Shown here in pieces: positions 55,208 through 64,000 of a DNA stretch of 64,000 nucleotides; position 1 is the first letter of the stretch; each line of letters opens with the position of its first letter. Origin of the DNA: Telmatactis stephensoni (lineage: Eukaryota > Cnidaria > Anthozoa > Actiniaria > Isophelliidae); NCBI GenBank assembly GCA_029948255.1, contig JALIZF010001868.1:124001-188000 (forward strand), written 5' to 3'. The notes below the pieces were generated by a model. The model saw nothing but the letters and a program-made list of their open reading frames with translations, was not told the DNA's origin and did no database searches. Made by a program: the position numbers and the translations under genes.

Positions 55208-56113
55208 TCATAACCGAGTTTCTTCATTATGCCGTTTCTTCATAAATATGGACTTTAACGATTTACCATAAACTCTAAGCATCGTGAAACACAGTAAAGG
55301 ATCACAAACCGCGTTGATCAGCGATATCGGAAAAGCCAACCTCCATATTATGAAGAACCATGATGTTTTAACACAGTTCGTACAAAAAGCCTCGATTCCT
55401 GCCGAAGTTAAATATGGGGCAAGAGACAGCAAGAGAGAGAGGACAATGTAGAATGCTGTTTTCGAAAATCTCCGGTCAATTGCCGAAACTCGAGCTGAAG
55501 ATCCATTGGTGGTACGATTTTGTGGAGAAACTGTAAGTCTTTGTCGACGCAGTTTAAAATAGACGAATGCGTAACTCAGAATTAGGATGGCCAAAGGAAT
55601 AAGAACATTAATAACCAAATCCACGGTTGAGAACACATCTGGAGGAAAAACGGACATCGGTATTGAATGGAAGATTACAGCGAAACAGTAGATGCATATG
55701 GTACATATGGAGGTCTTTCGTAGATTGAACGACACGCGGTAAAAATTTGGAAAACCAACAGCAAAGAATCGTTCAATTGATAAGGCAGTGACGATATGGA
55801 TTGCACAGTTGATAGTTACAGATAGCAAAGTTACAGAAAAGTCCTTTCGAAAAACTGGACGCTCAAAAACATGCTGATAATAGCACCATTTGATCTCGTG
55901 ATAGGCGAAAGTTGTCGCGCCAAGAGCACCTGTAAGAAGATCAGCAAATGCCAGTCCTGCGATGAAACCCGTACTGGAGCTACGCAGTCGTTTCAAGGGG
56001 TCCTTGATAATCACCAAAAGGAGTAAGACATTGAGAATTGTAACTAGAAATGATTCAATGGCTGACACAACACTTGCAGAAAGGCAAATCCTCACTCTAA
56101 AATCGTCGGCCAT
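55208..56113 (-). CDS. Class A GPCR 5, single exon, 301 aa
   Basis: This intronless seven-TM protein starts at 56113 (MADDFRVRICL). TM1 has NVLLLLVIIKDPLKR, TM2 LAFADLLTG with the conserved Asp, and TM3 ends in SIERFFAVGFPNFYR (ERF for DRY). TM5 has a proline (VLIPLAILILSY). ICL3 is basic with NRTTNGSS. TM6 has LAPYL, with Pro but without the CW pair. TM7 has NAVCDPLLCF in place of NPxxY (DPxxC), then a short helix 8 (RVYGKSLKS) and a basic tail. It is shorter than GPCR 4 but shares the post-TM1 and post-TM3 loop patterns. Ligand unknown; the lost TM7 tyrosine may alter activation. Confidence 0.87.
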   Translation of the reverse strand: MADDFRVRICLSASVVSAIESFLVTILNVLLLLVIIKDPLKRLRSSSTGFIAGLAFADLLTGALGATTFAYHEIKWCYYQHVFERPVFRKDFSVTLLSVTINCAIHIVTALSIERFFAVGFPNFYRVSFNLRKTSICTICIYCFAVIFHSIPMSVFPPDVFSTVDLVINVLIPLAILILSYAFVYFKLRRQRLTVSPQNRTTNGSSARVSAIDRRFSKTAFYIVLSLLLSLAPYLTSAGIEAFCTNCVKTSWFFIIWRLAFPISLINAVCDPLLCFTMLRVYGKSLKSIFMKKRHNEETRL

Positions 56114-57000
56114 TTTTACAGAACAGCTGGATGGAGCTCGTTATGTGTTGTTTCAATCCAATTCTCGTAGTGGTAATATGACATCGTTTAAGGAAATCCA
56201 TTGATATACTTGAGCTGGGTGGCACATGAATTATGAATGATGTCCCTACATGATTGCTTAATTAATCTCACTAGTCACTAGGTAGACATATTTTAATTAA
56301 AATCGTGTATAGTATTAGTATGCTGTCATATTACAATAGTGGTTGAATCTGAAATCTAAAGTTTCTTATCCCAAAAGTCACTAAGTAACTAAAAAAGTAA
56401 TTTTCAATTTCTTTTCGGGATAACTCCACAATTTCAATCAAACTTGAATAAGTTACAAATGGCGTCAAAGTTGTGAAGACTATCAGAAAGCATGTATACA
56501 ATTTCTCTGCGCATGTCTGTGTTTTTGGAAATTCGCCGTTTGCATATCGAATGCAAGAAATGTTATGTTGAGATGGAACATTTGTGTGGTTGGCGATCTC
56601 ATTCTTCAAAATTGTGTTCAACTACCGAAATGCTGATTACTACGTTTCTCTCGTAGAACAGAGAAAAATAACAGCCTCTGATACTCAGGGAATGAAGAGG
56701 ACGGTGTTCGTCGAAAACGCGTTTTAAGAGCATTGCTGTCAATTGCAACAGAACATGATGGGCTGATGAGGAAAAACTTGGGTTTCACCAAGCAGAACAA
56801 AATCGACAACGGCCACCCTCAGTTGCGACAAAACAAAAGCTTGTATGAACACTGAACTCAAAACTTTAGAAAAATTAGCTTTAATAAACAACAACAAAAA
56901 TGGAATTGTAATGTTGTACTCCAGTAATAATGTACGTAAGATCCAAACACCTACGTATTGTTCTGCAGCGATTTCACTGAATGTCTTTAGAGACTTTATA
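56114..57000. other. GPCR 5 upstream flank and intergenic DNA
   Basis: No clear TATA box. Frames at 56331-56621 and 56618-56809 (minus) lack recognisable domains. Confidence 0.4.
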
Positions 57001-57001
57001 G

Positions 57002-57890
57002 ACCTCGCAGGTTTAAGAATATCGGGGATCTCCTCAAATCAGTCCGCTAAAACACGGACTAAAATGTTTACTAAATATTGCTCATTTTCATCTCTGGTTA
57101 TTGAATTTTTGGGGAGACCAAACTGATAATCTGCAGGCACCCTGTTGCCGTCCAATATAGGCTAGCCACGCCCCTAGCTTGTCTGATGAACTCTCAAATC
57201 GGTGATTAAGCAGAAGATTTGAAAGCACTGATTCAGAATTAAGACTTTAAAAATTAAGATTACTTAAAAATTGTTGAAAATAAAAGAAGAATCCAATAAC
57301 TTTGTGTTTATGTGAAGCAGATAGCTTGTGATATATATTTTTTCACGAAAGCCATATCATTATCGCCACTCGATTACCTTGTAGACTCCAAAAGAGTGAC
57401 ATACAATAGATGATTTATTTTACATTCGCTCATTTACATTTTAGAGTACTGAGATTTTGGGGAGACCTCTCGTTGCCCAATATAGGCTAGCCACACCCCT
57501 AGTTTGTCTGACGAACTCCTCAAATCGGTGATTAAGCAGAAGATTTGAAAGCACTGAAGTAAGATTTTAAAAATTTCAGTAACTTAAAAATTGTTAAAAA
57601 TAAAAAAAGAATCCAATAACCTTGTGTTAATGAGAAGCAGCTCGCTTATGTGATATTTTCTCATGGAAGCTTATCGCCACTCGATTACTTCTAGATGCCA
57701 AAAGAGTGACAGATACAATAGATTATATTTCTATGTTTAGACGAACGTCGTACAAATAACACGTAAACAAAATAAAGCTTACGGATTTGAAGTGACAATC
57801 AACTGCTTGGTTATAAAAAAACAGATTAGCCTTTAGTTATGTGTGTGTAATATATCGGATAAAAATCTTTTAAACAAAGCTACAACATTG
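57002..57890. repeat. Repeat family P, copies 2 and 3 in tandem
   Basis: ccaatataggctagccacg, tctcaaatcggtgattaagc, agaagatttgaaagcactga and aatccaataac(c/t)ttgtg occur at about 57152-57305 and again at about 57478-57625, about 326 bp apart, both followed by ccactcgatta. Copy 2 also has the 5' part found at 52500 (acctcgcaggtttaagaata). Confidence 0.8.
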
Positions 57891-57899
57891 ACATGTACA

Positions 57900-58218
57900 A
57901 TTGTCGGGTTGTATGTGACGTCACGGCAGCCATCTTGGATGAACTTCTACAAAAGATTTTTCATTAGCGTCGCTTGTTTGTTCGTCCAACATGGCTACCG
58001 CTTCATTGTCTTTAGATTCCCGAAGGAATGGATAAAATCTAGCAATACAAAACTTTTACAATAGCCGTTTCCCAAGATAAAGTTGAGTGAATCCTGTACT
58101 AGCCAAAGCCTCGTTCTCGTTACACTAGCTGTTCACATATTTTGTTATCATGTAAATTCTATATTTAATTAGCAACTAAAGCTGTTTTATTTGCAATCGT
58201 CATTGTCTACACACGATA
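57900..58218. other. Short intergenic stretch with a MITE-end fragment
   Basis: agtgaatcctgtactagcca followed by aagcc at about 58087 matches, in reverse complement, ggctttggctagtacaggac near 63930. This suggests a shared transposon end. Confidence 0.5.
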
Positions 58219-58936
58219 GTTATATATCCTCACTGCATACTCATTAACTCATCGTATAATTAAGTTATGGGAGGAGTCCGCGACTGATGAGGTAATAAGC
58301 ATGTAATAAGGATATTGGCAAGTCAGTTTTGAGTTTGTTTTGCTTGGTGAAATTCGGCGGGTTTGTGTAATGAACTGCCGTATTCTCCTGTGGGACAATT
58401 TTCTTTGAATTTTAAAAATGGCCGAAAAAGGATGCCCATGAGTTCCGAATTAGAAAAAAAACTTGTAGTTGGAAAACCTATTAATCTACACCACCAACCA
58501 CTATTGCCTAACAACCTCCCTCGTTGGAGACTTGGACTGCGGGCTGATCATAGATTGTAAAGAACGCTCCCCTACTGTAATTTATGCTGCAAAGAAGGTA
58601 TAACTGAACGAAAACGTTGCTGGTTGAAATATGACGAAATTGCTGTTACTTTCGAGGAGCACAATGTCTAGTCGAATTCAATGACTTATTCCCTCTTAGG
58701 GATAACTTTTGGGGTTAAAAACCAAATTCTATGTAGGGTACATATAGCAAATTGGTAGCTATATTGGCTGTGTTTGCAATGGTTGGTTGAAAATGGCCAT
58801 ACATTAAGAAAATCTTTAGAGTCGAGGATAACGGGAAAACGCTATTGTCTTTATGGAGACAATCCCTTCAATAGTTATATATCCTCACTGCATACTCATT
58901 AACTCATCGTAGAATTAAGTTATGGGAGGAGTCCGC
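58219..58936. repeat. 63-bp direct repeats flanking about 590 bp
   Basis: atagttatatatcctcactg followed by catactcattaactcatcgt and gttatgggaggagtccgc occurs at about 58217-58281 and 58872-58936 with one or two differences. The segment between shows no coding or known element signature. Confidence 0.8.
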
Positions 58937-59094
58937 TCCTGCCCTCACCAATGCACCCTGTATACGTTTGCCCAGGCCACGGCCCAAATGGACTAAAACA
59001 ACCACCGCCTAAGAACTCCCCACTTTCCTACAGAAGATTCCCATAATCTGAACCGCTCGAGTTATCAGCGATTAGCCGACCTGCTTGCTACTAG

Positions 59095-59235
59095 GGCCTT
59101 CCACAGCTCAGTAGTTAGGGCATCGGACCGGTAATCTGAAATTGTAGGTTCAATTTCCATTGGAGGCGTGGATTAGTCCCCGTCTTCATTGATCAAACAT
59201 ATATTACCTGGTAACTTCCCGCTACTCTCTCCATT
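59095..59235 (+). mobile_element. tRNA-derived SINE fragment
   Basis: ccttccacagctcagtagtt is an A-box-like start. The anticodon arm tcgga ccGGTaa tctga can pair fully, giving a Thr-like GGT anticodon. The B box gtaggttcaatttcc follows. The T stem and acceptor are imperfect, and a non-tRNA body (gtggattagtccccgtctt) continues, so it is a SINE rather than a tRNA gene. Confidence 0.65.
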
Positions 59236-60200
59236 ACTCAGATTCCAACTCCGAAAATCCGCACTCGTAACCAGCACTCTCTCCTATCTAATTTGCCAGT
59301 TATCACTGCATCGTTAACAGTCTGCCAAATGCAAACAGTAATAATACCAATTGAACTAGAATTGGAAATTAAAGAAGATTCATAGTGTCTCAAATTATCA
59401 AGGGCACTCGTGAGACTGACGCCAAAAGTAGAGAAATTACTCTTAGAAACCACCACTCACAACGAGTGGGCGTGTACGGACCGCTCTTGTCGACCAGCTA
59501 AACTAGGTAGCAAGACATTGCTTTGCGTAAAAAGCCATGTGCGTTTTAAGGGATGAAACTGGCACATGGGACTATATCCACAACTATCCTGCGAGAGTAA
59601 ACGCGCAGTCCACTACTGGTGGGTTAATGCTTGTCGCAAAACCAAACTATTTGCAAACAGGTGAAACGTTTAAGGAATCCGAGTTGGTCAGAATGCTAGA
59701 ACATCAAGTCCAAAGAAAACCGATCTGTGGTAGGACTTTCTATATTGCTGATATTAGGTGAAACTTAGAATAGCGGAAAAGGGAACCAACAAACGAAGAA
59801 AAACGCGATTCAAATTGATAAAAAACGCCTATTTTCCGACCAACAGGCCCAATCTACCCTAAAGCAGTAACAAAAATTTCGCCACCCATAGTCCAACTGA
59901 CTGATCACGCCAAATTAAAAATCCGTCTGACGGATGAATTATAAACAAAAATGTAAAAGTCAGCAACGGTAACTCTTTCACCAAGACCGGATGCACCTAG
60001 GTGGAATGCAGGATCGAGAAAACTATTCACTGAACCTAACAAAGGCAAATAACTAAGAATGTGCAAAATGCCTTCTAGCTTTCGCGTTAATTCGAGTCTT
60101 CTGACTTTTTTTTTTGTCCCGGCGAGAATGCGCGTACGAGGTATTTTGGAAAATGACCTTGAGAACTGATATGAGCATGTAAAGACGTCATTTCACCTGG
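59236..60200. other. Intergenic, nothing recognised
   Basis: Frame 59537-59761 (plus) has no recognisable domain. No repeat partner noticed. Confidence 0.4.
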
Positions 60201-60215
60201 TAGAAAGATGCAGGA

Positions 60216-60420
60216 AACCCACAGAGCTTGGTCCCTCCGTATGTAAAAGGAATTTTGGAAAGAGTGCAAGAAGAGCTGAAGCAACATGACATCCGAGTTG
60301 CTCGGATCGACCTAGTGGCCAAAGTGTCCCCACGTGCGTCCTGCATGAGAGCGCTGAAGTCGTGGCGAGTCAGTACAAGAAACAGACACTTCCCTTGGAC
60401 AGAATGGCTATTAATCTAAA
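60216..60420 (+). pseudogene. Possible Penelope-like reverse-transcriptase C-terminal relic
   Basis: The frame reads VPPYVKGILERVQEELKQHD and then IRVAR. This recalls the pattern PYVxGxSExxxRxLxxxxIRxxxKP after the RT core of Penelope-like elements. Only this short stretch resembles it; the expected following motif is absent and no RT catalytic block is nearby. The match is from memory of the pattern and is weak. Confidence 0.25.
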
Positions 60421-60639
60421 ATGGAGGCCGTGATGATAACTGGATGAGCTTCCGCTAAATTGGTTTATAATCTAGAGACAAATTTAATGCCATAAGATTG
60501 ATCGGTGTTAAGTTAGAGTGCACGCCATATATTCCGAGAAAGAATTACTAACCAATTAGCGCACAATAGGAGTTTAGTGATCGACAAACTAAGAATTCAC
60601 CCAGGCGTAAACTATAGGTGCAAACAAATACAAAAGGCG

Positions 60640-60990
60640 AAAATGAAGTTGTAGTGTGCATACATTTTATTCTTCCACATAAATTTTTCTAAAATTCAAG
60701 ACACAAGACACATCTATAAGCCCAAGATAACGACAAAGACGCAAATGAAATTTGGTTCTATCCACTTTATTGTTCCAGGGCCAAAACGCAAAATACACAA
60801 GAGACAAGAGGCAAATGAAATGGTTTCCTACTCCATTTATTAAGCTCTTGAAGCTAAACAACGGCACATAGACACAAATAAAACTTGTAGTGTCTAAGAC
60901 ATTTTATTCTTAATTCTATACGGACACAAGAAGTCAGCAAAAATGAAAGTTATCTCATTTTATTCCTCAAGCGGCCTTCCTGCACAATGG
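60640..60990. repeat. Degenerate tandem repeat, about 65-100-bp spacing, five copies
   Basis: Each copy ends in an attttatt-like box after caaatgaaa or equivalent: near 60660, 60765, 60833, 60900 and 60955. acacaaga and gacaaagacgcaaatgaaa variants precede them. Confidence 0.5.
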
Positions 60991-61562
60991 CTTGTCACTG
61001 TCGTTTCTTCATTCCTTGCTTAGACAAATTCAACAAAAACAAAAAACAAACAAAACAAAAAACAAACGCACAAACGTAGTTAAATGTACCTCTCAACCTT
61101 TTCCGCATGTGCTTCAGTTTTGTCTTTTGTTTGAATGCATGGCTTGTTGTTTGCACTCGACAGAAAGAATGCTGGTATTGTTACCCGCATGCACTGTTCT
61201 GCTTCAGTGATATTAACTAGTTTGTATATAATAGCGGCAATGAGATTCTAAGCTTGAATTCTAAAGATGAGATAGCAAAATCTCTTGCTATCCCCGGATA
61301 TAATGTATATTGTTCTTGCTATACACTCTCTGTAAATCCTGCTAAAAATTCTACTACTTTGACATGGACATTTTGCGCCGTCTCCGCTGAGTTGAAATGT
61401 GTCGTGAGGAGACGTTTGTTCCTTAAATTACGACACAATGTGTCTTAAATTTCAAAAATGTGTTATGAACCAAATGCGTTTATTACTGACCAAATTCTAG
61501 CCTTCCGGAGAGCACGAGTTTCAATCTGGGATAATTAGCTTTGAATGGGCGAGTACTTTATT
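60991..61562. other. Intergenic, nothing recognised
   Basis: Includes an aaacaaacaaaac-rich tract at 61035-61068. Open frames at 60992-61210 and 61254-61448 have no domain support. Confidence 0.4.
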
Positions 61563-61713
61563 AGACTAACCGTTTCTAGTAGAAAGTGAAATGCTGCGAG
61601 CAGAAAACAGTCGGTGTATCCACGTTAGCAGAACTGCTCCGACCTCTAAAACTCAAAAAAGGAACACGGCATGCTTTCTCTAATATATCAAATTTTTCTT
61701 GTCCATCTCCTCT
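61563..61713. repeat. Dispersed repeat, second copy of 8473-8615
   Basis: Shares agaaagtgaaatgctgcgag, gtgtatcca, gttagcagaact and atatatcaaat with the 8-kb copy in the same order and strand. Confidence 0.75.
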
Positions 61714-62108
61714 CATTTAGATTCTTCTTCGCTTTAACTACGAGTCCAAGATACTCGACTTTTTCACAAATGTACGTTTTGCTAGGGATTATGGGACTTT
61801 AATCTGTGAAGTCAATAATCTTAATCTTGATATGGCATTAAAACGTATTCCATCACCTTGCCATGTATTCCATATCTATGTTATACACACTACTGCAGGA
61901 TCCACTATAGCGAATTAAAAACTGAATGAGATGATTCATAAACACCTATAAACCCCGAATGCAAATTCCTCGCACCCGAAAATGCAAACTGGAAAAAAGT
62001 TATTATGAAGGTATAGACCTTTTTAACATCAAGTTGTCTCCAAGAAATATTGACCTCGCATCCTGAGGGCTCCAGAACGACGAACTTAGGTAGCGATTTA
62101 GGTAGCCA

Positions 62109-62256
62109 TAGGGTCAACAGAGGGTAGGGTCCCCGGGAAAGAAAACAAGGCGGTATGCCCTGTAAACGATAGACAGTTGTATAAACGATGCTCAACATAA
62201 GAGGCTCAATTTACCTTGTGATGCACGAAAGGGAACCCCACCCTCTGTTGACCCTA
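62109..62256. mobile_element. MITE with tagggtcaacagagggt termini
   Basis: tagggtcaacagagggtagg at 62109 is mirrored by ccaccctctgttgaccct ending at 62256. A third, diverged end (gaggtcaacagagagg) is at about 62299. Confidence 0.75.
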
Positions 62257-62442
62257 GGCTCTGAACTAGGTCCAGAATTAGAGCTTTAGCTAGCCCCCCC
62301 GAGGTCAACAGAGAGGAAGGATTGGGAGGTTAAAATGGGCCGAATGAAAAAAGGGGAAACATTCTACCAATGGCTATGGTGCGTATTCGTTTCTTCTAGC
62401 GGTATCCCTCTGTAAATACAATGCTTCAAAATGCGTAAATCC

Positions 62443-63140
62443 GTGGCTCTCCAGGCCACCTTCGCTAGCGGTACTCCTCTATAAATGCAATTCTTTAAAT
62501 CCGCCACCCCGTGGCTCTCTAGGTCACTTTCGCTAGCGGTACTCCTGTATCTGTGTGATTCTTTGAAATTCGCAAACCCGTGGCTCTCCCGGCCACCTTC
62601 GCTAGCGGTACTCCTGTATCTGTGCGATTCTTTGAAATTCGCAAACCCGTGGCTCTCCCGGCCACCTTCGCTAGCGGTACTCCTCTATCTGTGCGATTCT
62701 TTGAAATTCGCAAACCCGTAGCTCTCCAGGCCACCTTCGCTAGCGGTACTCCTCTATCTGTGCGATTCGTTGAAATTCGCAAACCTGTGGCTCTCCTGGC
62801 CACCTTCGCTAGCGGTACTCCTCTATCTGTGCGATTCGTTGAAATTCGCAAACTCGTGGCTCTCCTGGCCACCTTCGCTAGCAGTACTCCTCTATCTGTG
62901 CGATTCTTTGAAATTCGCAAACCCGTGGCTCTCCTGGTCACCTTCGCTAGCGGTACTCCTCTATCTGTGCGAGACTTTGAAATTCGCAAACCCGTGGCTT
63001 TCCCGGCCACCTTCGCTAGCAGTACTCCTCTATCAATGCAATTCCCAAAAATCGTGAACCCGTGGCTCTCCAGGCCACCTTCGCTAGCGTTACTCCTCTA
63101 TCTGTGCGATTCTTTAAAATTCAAACCTCGCGGCTCTTAA
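62443..63140. repeat. 69-bp minisatellite, about ten copies
   Basis: gtggctct starts at 62443, 62511, 62580, 62649, 62718, 62787, 62856, 62925, 62994 and 63062, with a variant (gcggctct) at 63130. The inner copies are exactly 69 bp apart. Each has gccaccttcgctagcggtac then tcctctatctgtgcgattc and tttgaaattcgcaaaccc. Outer copies are more diverged. Because 69 is a multiple of three, long frames stay open on both strands (62580-63140 plus; 63010-62519 minus). Confidence 0.95.
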
Positions 63141-64000
63141 GGCCACATAAAATATGCGGATTAATTGAAGTTAAAATGTAGATTTAGAGCACTAAATAAA
63201 CAAAGCATAAAACAAATAAATTTACGACTAACGAACTAACTGGAAACAAAGACCGAAGTTACGAAGCGTAACACAAAGCATGCAAGACGAATGCAAATTA
63301 CTAAAGTAGGGCGCTAATGGCAGTACTGGCCGAGGTAACACAAAATATGCAATAAAAGCGGTTTGGGTTAATGATATAAAGCGTAAAATTTTATAGCCAA
63401 CGAAAGTCAGTGTAGAAAACATAAAACTGAAACCACAAAGAAACAATTATGAAAAGGAATAGAAACGATTGAAAGCCTACCCAAACCACCAAGCCGACTG
63501 ATAAAACGAAAATAACAAACTTACAGCAAACTAGGACGAGAAAAACCTAGAAGCGGCTACAAATACAAACGACCACTAGCAAAATTGGGAATAAACCCCG
63601 GGCAAACCAAGAGAAAATGTCCGAGTAACAAACGCTAAATTACCTCGATACGTTTACCAAAGCGAGCTGGTGCTCGCTAACTCTGCTAGCTAGCCATGTT
63701 CAGTTTAGCCAAGCTTGGTAGAAAAGTCAGAACGTTGAGGCTGCTGAGAGTACTCAGAGTAAGAATCTTGAATTAGAGCTGGTGGCGGTTGACGATGATG
63801 GCAAAGAACGAAAGTTCACGGTGTGCCGGCGTATCTTGAAGTGACCACTCCTAGATTGAGCAGGCTTATTTATACTCTGAGCTAATTAATTATGCAGTGA
63901 AAATAGTATGCACTAAAACCGAGCCGGCTTTGGCTAGTACAGGACTCACTTAGTGCATACTATCGTAAAATGCAGATATTTCTTTAAAAGATTATTTTAA
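63141..64000. other. Intergenic, with an inverted repeat at 63903-63963
   Basis: atagtatgcacta at about 63904 is mirrored by tagtgcatactat at about 63950-63962. The loop contains gagccggctttggctagtac, whose reverse complement resembles 58095-58112. No supported gene. Confidence 0.55.

Noticed and set aside
58282..58300. CTGATGA as a hammerhead core
   Set aside because: No stem II followed by GAAA is present downstream.
59095..59167. Functional threonine tRNA gene
   Set aside because: The anticodon arm pairs well, but the T stem and acceptor stem do not and SINE-like sequence continues downstream.

Overview
This is eukaryotic nuclear DNA: AT-rich, with intron-bearing genes (GT-AG junctions), many microsatellites and many small inverted-repeat transposons. 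The gene content is metazoan. The mix of vertebrate-like intron-rich genes, intronless rhodopsin-class GPCRs with degenerate signature motifs and a very dense MITE/SINE load is what I would expect of an anthozoan cnidarian (coral or sea anemone). That assignment is inference; no species can be named from the sequence alone.

Layout. 1-2.5 kb: tandem repeats and intergenic DNA. 2.5-7.3 kb (minus): a complete six-exon PLD3/PLD4-type phospholipase D family gene (489 aa, both HKD motifs). 7.3-7.6 kb: short shared promoter region. 7.6-12.1 kb (plus): a five-exon homologue of NKAPD1, head-to-head with PLD3. Its first exon seems to carry a one-base frameshift relative to the expected start, and its last intron holds almost 0.9 kb of a CCACA pentamer repeat. 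12-27 kb: a tandem array of three related intronless class A GPCR genes, all on the minus strand. The second has its 3' flank inverted and takes its last codons from a decayed MITE. The third is broken by a 5-bp insertion in TM7. 27-39.5 kb: no recognisable protein gene, but a repeat nursery with nested MITEs, a cluster of fold-back elements, a tRNA-derived SINE and a hammerhead-like motif.

39.9-43.0 kb (plus): a three-exon COUP-TF/NR2F-like nuclear receptor (349 aa) with an unusual cysteine in its P-box. 43.5-47 kb: polypurine microsatellites and MITEs. 47.3-48.3 kb (plus) and 55.2-56.1 kb (minus): two more intronless class A GPCRs that resemble each other and belong to a different group from the first three. 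Between and after them lie SINEs, a large fold-back MITE, a perfect 40-bp-armed hairpin, and a three-copy dispersed repeat family. 58-64 kb: SINE, a possible Penelope-like reverse-transcriptase relic, degenerate tandem repeats and a 69-bp minisatellite that stays open as a 23-residue protein repeat on both strands.

The genes do not form a pathway. The main biology visible is receptor gene birth and death in a transposon-rich region, one divergent housekeeping gene pair, and one lineage-diverged nuclear receptor. Spliced structures were worked out by hand from splice consensus, reading phase and family similarity; no search or alignment program was run.
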